Assembly: GCA_958496175.1 (NCBI GenBank) | Contig: OY292278.1 | Coordinates: forward strand, 46,252,001 to 46,316,000 | Direction: 5' to 3' | Length of the DNA stretch: 64,000 nucleotides | From: Sisyra terminalis | Lineage: Eukaryota; Arthropoda; Insecta; Neuroptera; Sisyridae | Shown: one piece after another, positions 35,236 through 46,486 of the stretch | How the letters are laid out: the number at the start of each line of letters is the position of its first letter | Numbering within the stretch: the first letter of the stretch is position 1 | The notes under the pieces: model-generated | Seen by the model: only the letters and a program-made list of their open reading frames with translations | Databases searched by the model: none | What the model was told of the DNA's origin: nothing | Translations under genes and position numbers: made by a program

Positions 35236-35720
35236 AGGACCCCAACATATTAAAAGTTACTAAAATCAGATTGGTTGGTACAGTGATTTTTCCTATCTTC
35301 TACGCTTCGGAAACGTGGACTATCCATGCAGCTGATCGGCGACGAATTGACGCCATCAAAATGTGGGTCTGGAGGAGAATGCTACAGAATCCCATGGACG
35401 GCTAAAAGAACTAATGTCTCTGTCTTGAAAGAAGCCAGTCCAAAAACTCTCTTCACTGACGTATGGACGAATCCTCAGGTTTTTCGGACTTATCACGCGC
35501 CACAAGACCATGGAAAAGCTAATAATACAAGGATGACCTGAAGGGAAAAGAAAACGAGGGCGATCGCCGGCCTGTTGAACGGAAATGATGGAAAGCTCGT
35601 TGAGTCGAGTTTCGCGTCCGCAATTAATCGCTGGAGAAGGACCATCTAGCAGGTTTTGAAAAACCTGGAACTCCCCGCGTGACAGCCATTTTTTAATCGC
35701 CATACATCGGCAGTGATGTT
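35236..35720 (+). pseudogene. non-LTR retrotransposon, C-terminal reverse-transcriptase remnant
   Basis: Across shifting frames the plus strand encodes FYASETWTIHAADRRRIDA, KMWVWRRMLQ, then FFGLITRHKTMEKLIIQG and EGKRKRGR. This is the conserved C-terminal tail of many insect LINE polyproteins (family form: YGAETW..., MW.WRRML, GHI.RH..MEKLI.QG). Stops and a shift make it dead. It ends in AAGAAGAAG near 35730, like the usual 3' end. Local GC is higher than the surroundings. The longer minus-strand frame at 35356-35703 is a shadow. Confidence 0.7.
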
Positions 35721-36295
35721 GGAGTAAGAAGAAGAATGGTTAACAACGCAAATTCTAAAAAAACCTAAGTAGCTTTATATACATTAGGCAAAGGAATCAT
35801 CAAAAACAGACAGTTTTGTATTTTTAAATATTAGCAATCAGTTAGAAAAAAAACTATTAGCTAATGGGAAGTTCTGGCTGAAGTTCTTGAACTCCAAATG
35901 GCTTGATGAAGAAGTTACCAGTGGAACATCTTCCTGTTAATTTGATCTCATCTCATTAGAAGTTCTCTTTGATTTAAGTCTTCTGGTGGTTGAATGATTT
36001 AAAAGTGGGTTCATCAAGGGATTTGAATGCTCCATCAGCTTTATGAAATGAATTTTATTTCTTTGTTTGACCATATCTGAGATGAGATTTATGTGCAGAT
36101 CTTTATGCAGCGTATCGTTGGTAACATACTATAACATACCATCAGCGATTGTTCATAAAATCTTCTATTGGCATTTTGGAACATTGCAGTACTTCATTTA
36201 ATTGGCAAAAACCCACAATTCGATCCCATAGCTCCATTTTCCAATGACATTACGAATTTTCCTAACATATGCCAGTATAGCTGTTTAAACCTCAG
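35721..36295. other. gene-less stretch
   Basis: No gene or repeat recognised. Confidence 0.35.
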
Positions 36296-36603
36296 CAAGG
36301 ACGGATTTAGAAGAGGGGGGCACGGGGGAACGTGTCCCCCCAGGGTATTTTTATAGAATTTTATTTTATAGTATTTTTATAGAGATTGTACTCTGGAGAT
36401 TCCATAACAGTACATAGTTAGAAGCAAATCAAATTATTTAAGTTGTGAAAATATATGAATAAAGTAACAGAAAGAACATTAGTGAAACTTTAGTCTATTT
36501 CTAGCTGGAATTGCGATTTTTTTTCATGATCTCTTTCATGCTTTTGCAAATGAAAGATGATATTGTGCCCCTCCACTAGAAAAAAATCCTGAATCCGCCC
36601 TTG
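36296..36603. mobile_element. 308-bp hAT MITE with perfect TSD (copy 1)
   Basis: The ends CAAGGACGGATTTAG and inverse CAAGGGCGGATTCAG; 8-bp duplication AACCTCAG at 36288-36295 and 36604-36611. A second copy in the opposite orientation lies at 63393-63666. Confidence 0.94.
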
Positions 36604-36854
36604 AACCTCAGCATTGTTTGGGTTCTCTTTTTGGTTCTATAAGTTCGTCAAGTATGCCTTTAATCGAGGTGAAATCCAAGATATTTCACCGAACTCGATT
36701 ATAATATCCTCAATCCTTTAACGACAACAATAGGACAGTGGCCGCTTCTCATTGGCTAGCATCGTTTTTGCCTTGTTCAGTTTAAATTTCCACTATTCCG
36801 TCCAAGTTTCAATTAGGATGATTTGATGTTGAATATGAGCTACTTTGTATTGTA

Positions 36855-37257
36855 TCATTGATTATATATATCATTGATTGTATCATCTGCGAATGTCTCA
36901 ATAAAGGTATTGTTAGTCGTTGGTAGATCAGTAATGTTTAGTAGGTCAAGAATAGGATCTAATTCGCCTTTAAGATCACCAGATTTGTCTTGGTAATAAC
37001 TAGAGATTTTGTCGTTTATTCGAGCTCTAAATTTGCGGTTTTGCAGGTTTTTAATAGGTGGTATATACCTTTTTATTTTATACATTAGACCATCGTGCCA
37101 TACCTTATCAAAAATCTGACTTATGTCTGGGAAGGCCAAAGGCAGTACTTTTTATTTTCCATAGCTTCGTTTATGGTGTTGATTATTCAGACGCATTGTT
37201 CATTTGTCGAGTGATTTTACCCGAATCCAAATTGATGGTTAACAATTTCTTCTAACA
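36855..37257 (-). pseudogene. Jockey-type LINE reverse transcriptase fragment
   Basis: Read on the minus strand, the 5' part encodes EEIVNHQFGF, stop, NHSTNEQC. After a frame shift it continues LDIS-like FPDISQIFDKVWHDGLMYK, then ITDLPTTNNTF and the catalytic FADDT box. These are reverse-transcriptase motifs of Jockey-clade elements (FGFR..HST, AF(L)DISQAFDKVWH, FADDT). The G-V-P-Q-G segment is altered to GDLKGE. Both ends are missing, and stops plus a frame shift show it is dead. Confidence 0.85.
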
Positions 37258-38115
37258 ATGAAAATCGTTGAGTTAGCTTCGAAAAAATTTACATCATGAA
37301 AAGTTGAAGTTTTGGGGAAATTAAAGATTAAAAGGCTTTTCAAATTAGTGTTAAAAATCTAAAATTAAAAATTGGTATCATCTAATTATTTCGAAAGTTG
37401 GTTATTCTAGAATCAACAAAAAATATCTCTTTAGATTCCCACAAGTATCGGAAAGATAGTAGATCAAAAATTTTACGGTAAACTCTAACACATCTTTCAA
37501 AAATGCTAATTGTTTTAAAAAAAATTAATTGATGACTCTAATTCGATAAATTAAAATTTAATTTGATAAATGAAAAAGAAGTCATTATAACTATTTTCGG
37601 GTTGTGACTTCGTTTTGTGGTACATGGTTACAGAGTAACCAGGTACGTGGTACTTTAAAACTTTCTTTTTATTATTATAACGTTCCTGTGGTAAGTTTTA
37701 ATTAAAAATAATGATGAATTTTAGTTTTTAATTTTAGTAGTTTGATTCTAAATGTTCAACTTAGATACAGTTTTCCACTTTTAACTTTAAAACTTAAATT
37801 AATATTCTTAATTTAAACTAGGAAATAATGTATGTATTTTTTATTGATTTTAAATTTGTAATTATCTTATAAAAATTCAATTTATTGATTTAATTTTATG
37901 TTTTAACCAAATTTTTCCAAAATATTTCGCTAAGATTTGAATTTCTCATCAAAATTGGTTAATTTATTTTTTTATTTAAAAAATTAAAAAGAGATGGTAA
38001 TTTTAAAATTGATCATTGTACCACAAGATTTAATTGTTACAAAAATTTTAGAATTGACTGACAAAGACAATGAATTGAAAAACTTGACGTAAAAGAAAAG
38101 AATAAGTATATTGTT
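37258..38115. other. gene-less AT-rich stretch
   Basis: No gene recognised. Confidence 0.35.
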
Positions 38116-39790
38116 TATTAGTTTTCTCATTTGCCGTTGCGAAGAAACCGAAGCAATTCAAATTTGCATTGAACGATTTCATAGACAATGAAAAAAATTG
38201 ACGGTTCATTATAACAAACAAACTGAATTGTTATTTGTCAATAATTAACTCAACGTATTATTTCAACTAAATAAGCTCATAGTTTTAACTAATTAAATTT
38301 TAATAAAAATGTGCTTTTTATTGTAAATGAAGTTTTGTGATAATTTTGATGAAGTGAAATCAATTGTTGGAGTGATTAAATTCTCAAAAATTTAAATGGT
38401 CAATTACAAGTGTAGCTGTTGGTAATAAAAACCATTGAGTTTCTTGAGAAAAGGTATAATTTTAATTGTTAAACTAATAAAAGCGCTAGTGAATAATTGA
38501 TATCTATTTTTTTTGTCTTATATATTGACTTATATTACTTGTAATTAATATTTTCTCTTACAGCTATTCCATTACATAATTAAATTTACTTACATTGATA
38601 TATCTTTCCTTGTTTATATTGTTATTTTACTAATGCGTTTTCTTTCAGATTTCATACTTAATCTTATTTTTACTAATATTTTTTTTGCAGTTTATTTTTT
38701 AAAATTCTTTTATGATTAACATTTTTTTTTTCTATTTTTATTTCAGCTTTGATCTTTTATTCCTTAATCCTTATTTCTAACTATATTTATGTAACAATAA
38801 TTTTATTATGAATAAAGAAATATTTTCGTTACCTTTAGTTAGTAATCTTTCTTTGATTACTAACTATTTATTTCATAGTCCAATTTTTCGTAAAACCAAC
38901 CTGCCTACCCAAACTAATTAGGTTGCTTTCTTGAAGTTAACATTATCTTATGACCCTTTTATTAGTTTATTTTTATCACATTCTTTTTTATTTTATCTTT
39001 ACATTGATATTTATGCAATTGCAATATAATGTTTTTCTTATTTTTATTGTATTTTTGTTTTATTTTAATACCATTCGAGAATACTTGTAAATTTTTTTTT
39101 CTGCTATACCATACATATTTTTCCAAATTTATAAAAATGGTAAGTAAATTATTTTTGTTAAAGAGCTTTGCTAATTTTTTTTTCTATATTTTAGATCAAC
39201 GTTGATCTTCTGTGCTGAAAGATATTGAAGACTCAACCATTAGAAAATTGAGATTGTTTTCTTCAATAGGCTACTTGACTTGAGTGACATTCATTGCTGA
39301 CCTTACATCTATGAATCTTTGTTAAACAGATTTTAAGCCAAATTATTATTTGCTTATGTAATAAAGCAACCCTTTTGAAAGAAACATTGATTTCTTTGGT
39401 ACTTTTGTAAATATTTTAAATTTATTTGTTCTAAAGATAAACAGCACTTGCCATAAATACTTTTTTTTTAAAATTCAGTTATGATAAGGGTTCTTCATAC
39501 TAAATAGAATATAATGAAAAATATAAACCTTTTTCGACAGTTTCTTTAATTCGGATAGTATAACTTTAAAATTATATTAACATGAGTATTAAAATTGCTG
39601 CTTCCGTTTTCCTTATTTACGTAAATTGCTTTTTATTTTTAGCTGTATTTTTCAAAATAACGGAAAAAAAGGTAAATATCAATTCATTATCAGTGAGCAT
39701 TACTAATTTTTTTCTTATATTTTAGGTCTAAATTTCATCTGAGCAAAATTACCTGTATCGAAAAATATTTGAAAATTTGGATGATTTTAA
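38116..39790 (+). other. locus C of the small-exon family (inverted relative to A and B)
   Basis: On the plus strand the blocks recur in the same order as in loci A and B: a 5' block (38130-38235, shared phrase GAACGATTTCAT...ACAATGAAAAAA), and a block ending in a donor at 38453 that follows AATGGTCAATTACAAGTGTAG, like locus B near 28130. The conserved CCTGCCTACC follows at 38900. Then comes a 55-bp intron (39140-39194, ATG before GTAAGT, TTTTAG before ATCAACG), a candidate 29-bp exon (39643-39671, TTTTTAG before, GTAAAT after), and a 54-bp intron (39672-39725). Frames are short and stop soon after the introns. Unknown function; possibly non-coding or decayed. Confidence 0.5.
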
Positions 39791-42700
39791 GACTTTGGAT
39801 AGTCGATTTCTTTAAATCATTTCGCTTATTTTATAAAAGTTTTTAATTTTTCGACAAAGCGGTATTTAATATTCTCAAAATCTACATGCTTATATTTATG
39901 GAAACTAAAACCTTATACTTTAAAATTAAGTTTTAATTTTTGTATTAATAAAAATATTAAGGAAGGATACTTTGAGACTTTAGATAGTAAATTTTTTATT
40001 GAAATTATCATTTTACTTACTTATAAAAGTATTTATTTTTTCGACAAAATGGCATCATGTTAAATATTGTCAGAACTTACATGCTTATATTTACGGAAAC
40101 TAAACCTTATATTTTATAAATAAGTTATTCCTTAGTACATATAAACATTTTTTATTTATGAATCAACAAAAATCTTAAAGAAATATTATGGTTAATCCCT
40201 CTACGTTATAAACTTGAAGATACGCAAATATTTTTTGTGTTACTATTTTGATTACATGTATATATATATATTTATGACTTGGATTTATTCTGAATTGAAC
40301 TTATACAAATGCAATTTCATTTAACTACTTAGTTTTTAAAGAATTCATCAAATATGTATCCAAAAAATATTTTTTTGCTTTTAAATAGATTAATTATGAA
40401 TTAAGCAGCATATTCAAAAAGAAACATTTATTTCTAGAATATCAAAACTAATTCTTTCAATTTTTGTTAATTTTAATTTCTTAATTTGTTATTATTTCTT
40501 TGTTAAGCCAATGGACAATGAAACTAATTACCATTGATGAGCATTCACATTTTTTTGTTGTGGCGATAAAATTAAAGAAAAATGTCTAATTAATTATTTC
40601 ATCAAATAGCACTGATATAATTAAACCAAAGTCATCTCTCATCTGATGCAATTTGCGTTTGAAAATTATTAATAACTCGCTACTATTTAAGAGTGGCAGT
40701 AATAATAGGCTTTGAGTTGACAATTTTTACACTGCGATAACATCAGACGAGGCGAAACCACATTGTAATTTTGAAAATGTAATTAATTAAATATGACGTG
40801 CGAGACTGAATGCACCCAACAAGAAGGAAAATATACAAAAATTAAGTTTATCCTTTGTCACTTTCTATTATATGGAGGACAAAAATTGCAGTTTGAAAAA
40901 CAACGTTTGATATGGTCTCTCACAAACATAGTAGCTCTATATTATGTTATAATATAAATTGTTAATTTTGCAATATCCAATTTTTCAATGTTGGACCAAA
41001 ACACGACATTTGTGACATTGTATTGCGTTAGCCAAAATGAAATTTGGTGTCGTTATAAATTGCCTTAATTAGTTCATTTAATTTGTACGTGATTAGGAAA
41101 GGGATTATTAATATTTCAGCGAATATCAGATGGTGGATTAATTGAACGAATGAACGTATTCAAGATCAATTAGGTTCATGTGTTTTTAACCGATTTAACA
41201 TATTTAAAACACTTCATGTACAAATGTTTTTTTAATTAGTTTTCAGTTCATTTTTATATACATATTACAATTGCAAATTTTTATGTACAGTTTTATTTTT
41301 TTTTTAAATTTCTGAATTACTTTATGTGCATTTAAATTTGTTTTTTCATATTTTTTTTTTTCTATGTACTACTCTCATTTCTCTCTTATTTAAAAAACAA
41401 ATTTAATTGCTCAAATGTATCAATTCTCGACATAACTACCAGTTTTGAAAGTTCTTTAGACAACAATTGGTTAGTTTCGATAAAAATATTTCTAATCTAA
41501 ATTCATGATTCAGTAATGAACATAAGATAACATTAAAGTTTTTTAAAAATTACATCCTAAAGAAAAAGGAACCAAGGATATTCAACCACTGGTAGTGGTC
41601 AAGAGAATTGCAATAAAGCTCAGAAGTTTAAGCCCTCAGCATTGTATTTTTTTAAGTTACCAAATATTGATTAACTCTTAAAAAACAATTTGGTGAAGAT
41701 CAGCCTTTTGCCTTTATGTGTATTAATGGGAACCATAAAGTTCGTTTACTGTTTCTTTTGAGGTGCTTTTCGCCAATTTCCTCCTTCGGAGGTTGCAGTC
41801 CATGTAGACTAGGATTAGTAGATGTGATTTAATTGTTTTATATATCATATAGCTACTTATACATGGATAGAAACCTATTTTTAGACCTAAAAGTTTCTTA
41901 AATAACTTATATTGTCTTCGTTATGTAGTTCTACTTGGTAAAATAATTGATTAATTGATAAATCACAAAAGAAGTGGACTATATAAGGAAGATAAAAAGA
42001 TAAAATTGCTATTGTGTACAGAACAAGTACTAGATATGAAAACTTTGTACTATAGGGACTGAACGCCACTGCATTGATGTAAATAGTTTTTGAAAAATAT
42101 CATAGAAAAATCATCATTTTGGATAGCATTTTGAAATAGAAAAGTGTTTATTTTTTCCGAAAACTGGGCTGTTTTGATAATAGTTTAATATTAAATAAGA
42201 AATGCTACCCGTGGATTTGGTAATCATTTACCAAATAAATTTGAAGTTAGTACCAGATTATAAAGTTTGAAATAAAAGGGAATATAATGTTAAAGAGATG
42301 ATATAACAATCTTCATTAGAGGTGTTAGATGTATACTTCCGAAATAGTTTTTTGAGGTATTTTTTTGATATTTTAGTTTTTTTTTAAACCAATTTTTTTC
42401 TCAAAATCAATAGACTTTTTAATTTGTGTGTATATTGTTGAATTTCCCAACGAAAGCTTCTTAGGTTGTTAAATTTAAATAAAAAAAAAACTTATTTGGT
42501 GGAATTGTTTCGTAGAATTTTACCTTTACCTTGACATTAGTCTAGGAAAACTATTCTTGAAAAATTGTGATAAAATGTTTGTTTAAAAACAAATTCGTCA
42601 ACGTTTTTCAGAGTTTATTCACCTTTGTCAAGCCAAATAATTGGTAACTAGTATTGAAAGTAAATGTGAAAATCAATTTCCCAAGATTATATTAAATTGT

Positions 42701-45700
42701 GTCTTTCCCGAAATAATGACATTTTAAAAATTTCTGTTGACAATTCTTTTTATTAATCCATCGTCTTCGAATTTCGTATGGTTTGGCGATCCAATTGGTC
42801 GATATAATTTAGAAAACTGCTGTTTAAAGGATATCTGTTGATGAGAAACCATACCAACGTATTAGATCTTTGAATCTAATATTCTTAATATTTTGTTTTA
42901 GATATTATGAATAGAAAACTTTCCCCTGTAAAAATATAAAAATATTTTGAGTTTATATTTTCGAATACAAAGGAAAATGATTAATCAATATTTTTTTTTG
43001 AATAGTTAAAAGCATTAAGTATTTTAACTTTGTAAATTCTTACAAAGTCTGATTTTAATTCAGAATTACTAGAGAAATCAGCCATGACTTCTAAAGTCAT
43101 AATAATGAGGAATTAGAACTAATTCCTTCGAAAAGATAACTTCAATGCTATCGCCATAGCACAGAAAATTAGCTTTAATTTTCTTTATTTTCTTTTTAAA
43201 TATTTGAACCAATTTCAGAATGAACGCTTTTGTATATTTTACCCAAAAGCCTTATTTTTAAATGAAATTTCTCCAAAACGAAATTTTAACATTAAAAATG
43301 CTATGGACTATAAAGAAGCTCAAATAAGAAAACGATTTGTTTTCAATAAAAAAAAATTCTGAATATTTTTTAAATTTCTCATATAAAAAAATAAATGATA
43401 AAGAAAAACGAGACTAGAATTAATGTACAAACGAAACGAATGCTTTTTAGTTTCATATGAATCATCATGTCATTTTCATTTGGCATTCCTCAATCAGTGA
43501 AATTCTCGGTAAACAGATATGCACTATTTCCACGTGTATGAAATGGATTTTACGCTGGGAAATAAATTATGCGACACTGAAACGAGAAATGCTAATCAGT
43601 CATTACACAAATGAACATAATTTGACTGACATGAATATAATTCAAAGTTGTCGTTTAACTTTGGCGCACTTTCAAACCACTACTACTCGGTGTACTTATT
43701 CATAACTTTGCCCATATAAAAAATCATAATATTTATTTCATTCTCTTGTATATTTTTTTATCAAATATTTGGATTCCAATCATTTATTATAAACTTGACC
43801 GCTTCGACCTTTCAGTTCCATTTCTTTTCGATTTTGTTTGCTTTGCCTATGTGCCTCGTTAATAAACTTCTTGATTTTGATAAACAAAAATTGATTGATA
43901 TTAAGATTTTGTGGGGAGAATTTTGGTATTTTTATTGTAAAAAAAACGCATGTTTTTCGGTTTTAAATTTAGGAGAGCAATTAGTTGCCTCGGGAATGTT
44001 AGATGTGATAGTTTTGAGTTTTAAACGGCCATTTAAAAGAGTTATTCGTGTATAAATCATTCAAAGTTGCAATAAAATTTCTGTTTTGAGAATTTGATAA
44101 TTTGAAGTTAACTGCCTAATTAATTAATTAGTAATTAAAGTGTGTTTTTGGAGAGCTTAAAAAGTTGATGAAATTTATGTTTTTTTACTGAATTTTTATG
44201 GAATAGATTTTTTTTTGAAAAGCTTTGAAAACAAATTATTTATCCAAGTCCAAACTTTCAAATTGCACTGGAGTTTAAATAAAAGTTCTACATAATATGC
44301 AGTGAGTTGACACAATTTTTATTTATTCTTAGAAAGCAAAACAGAATAAAAAACAATAAAATCATTTTGACTTTACGATTCGTTTATAAGGCAAACATTA
44401 TCACACGAAACGAATCAAATTAAATTTCGTGTATGCTTTTTTTCTTCAATAAGATAACCCAAATCGAATTTAAATGACGTCAAGTGTCGCAGGAATGCAA
44501 TTGTGCATTTATCGACACTGATACGCAAATATCCATAAAATTTTTTAACTTACGGAATTTAATATATTCCGCCGATAGATTTTCGACAAAATTTGAAATG
44601 GTTGAGAGAAATAATTTTCGGATTGTTTTCGTAGGACACGATTATATTGTACCCGTATTTTAATGGTTGTTTCGTAAAATATTTGTTTGCACGTATAACT
44701 TTAAATTCTGACCGATTAGTTTGTAATTAGTTTGGTAACGTGCTGGGCATTAATTTCCGATGAAAAATATCAATTTTATGTAGAGCTATTGAAAATATTT
44801 TGATATTCTTTCCATAAAAATGTTTACAGACTTGTTCAATTAATTTCTTTTTATTGTTACAACTGTCCATTATTTATGAGTAACAAGAGTCGTTATTTTC
44901 TAATGAAAATGTTTTACAACCAATATTAATAATTTAATTATAGGAAGATAAATAAATGTTACTTTTTACAATAAAATTCTAATAAAACATCATAAAACCA
45001 CAGTTGGAAGACAAATAAAATTTTCTTCATAGATTTTTCCTCCTGTGTTGTTGTTTTGCTGTAAGAAAAAAAAATCAACTGGAAACTAATTTTCTTTCTT
45101 TTGAAATTCTCCCTTTGTCCAATTTACCAGCGCCCGTTTGGGGTTCACAAAAAAAAACATTGAGTTGCATTTCTTTTATCTATAAAATTTGATGAGATTA
45201 GGTAAAAAATCAAAAGAATTATCTAAACAAAAATTATAGAAAAAAAAATAGACAACGTGATCAAAGCAAATTTATATGTTATTGATTTTTATTTCGTTAA
45301 ATTTATAGAAATTCGGGTGATAAAAGTTTATGAAGTGTTGAAAATAATATCTCATATTTTTTTTCTGTGAAAAGATTAAAGATGATTTAAACTGAGAATG
45401 TAATAAATAATTTTAGCAAACTTATAACAAACTGAAAATGTCAGTGAACTTGGCAAAAAAAAATTTGGAATTTACAAGGAAATGGTTTAGATAAAAAAAA
45501 TTGGCTATGCAAATATGATGTAAGGGAACGACTCTTTTTGATTTCCGTTTGAAAAGTTTTCTCAGATGTTGAAAAAGTTTATTTTTCTAATTATAAAATC
45601 TTCATTTTCTATACGAAAATTTTTTTTTGAAATTGTATTTTTTTTTTTTGAAAATTAAATGTGTAACGATTAAATGTTTTATGAATGCATAATAACTGTT

Positions 45701-46060
45701 AAAGACACCGAATAAATTTAACAATATTATCGTCCACAAACACATTATTAAATCTGACTCACTAATTTTAGAATAGTCTAGTTTCAACATCGTTTCGTAT
45801 ATAGATATATATATATATTCAACACAATTCCACTTTGCATAGTTTTAACGCATTTTTTAAAGGAAAAACTTTTTGCATTTATAAATATGGGCAAGGGATA
45901 AACAAACTTTGTAATTATGATTCCATAAATGTAAATAATTGGAAGTAAAAATTATAATTTTTCCATTGTAGAGGAGTTAAATCATTTTTATAAATTCTAG
46001 ATAGTTTTTAGTTCAAAATTTCTTCAATGAAGTTTATAAAATGATGAATCATCAAACTTC
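39791..46060. other. long gene-less AT-rich stretch
   Basis: I see no gene, RNA or bounded repeat that I can defend. Open frames such as 43457-43705 and 43795-44055 have no recognisable domain or splice context. Simple AT microsatellites occur at about 40256-40270 and 45800-45820. Confidence 0.4.
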
Positions 46061-46486
46061 TGATCATAATATCTGAGTATACAATATAAAGGATATATTG
46101 CGGTCAAATTTACGTAGTATAATTTAATATAATAATATATAACAATCATACCATAAACATAAATTTGAACTGAAGTTCAAACAAAAATATTCGTGACGTA
46201 TTGCCCAGATACGTATTTCGATTGCCAAGCAATCTTCCCCAGTGATCCAAACTACTTGATGACCACTGAGGAAGATTGCTTGGCAATCGAAATACGTATC
46301 TGGGAAATACGTCACGAATATTTTTGTTTGAACTTCTGTTCAAATTTATGTTTATGGTATGATTTTTATATATTGTTATATTAAATTATACTACATAAAT
46401 TGGACCGCAATATATCCTATATATTGTATGCACAGTATAACTGTTCAAAGTCAGTGAAAAAAATTTATTTTGATCATAATATCTGA
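46061..46486. mobile_element. palindromic insertion with 16-bp TSD, PLE-like
   Basis: TGATCATAATATCTGA is repeated exactly at 46061-46076 and 46471-46486, as a target-site duplication would be. Between them is a near-perfect palindrome of about 350 bp (46078-46428, centre about 46253), followed by a tail of about 40 bp ending GAAAAAAATTTATT. Each arm contains a hammerhead-like core. The long TSD and A-rich tail suggest insertion by target-primed reverse transcription. The two overlapping minus frames and the plus frame here (63-65 residues) mirror each other because of the palindrome. Confidence 0.7.
46266..46300 (+). ncRNA. hammerhead-like motif in palindrome arm
   Basis: CTGAGGA (46266-46272), extra A, stem GATTGC (46274-46279), loop TTG, stem GCAATC (46283-46288), GAAAT (46289-46293), ACGTATC. 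It has the same order as the motifs at 4790, 6951 and 62436, with a perfect 6-bp stem. The mirror copy on the minus strand lies at about 46217-46244. Cleavage-site helix not identified. Confidence 0.42.

Noticed and set aside
35356..35703. 115-residue minus-strand frame, longest in its area
   Set aside because: It is the shadow of the plus-strand LINE reverse-transcriptase tail, whose motifs are recognisable.
46124..46384. Overlapping frames on both strands with near-identical proteins
   Set aside because: Mirror images caused by the 350-bp palindrome; no protein family recognised.
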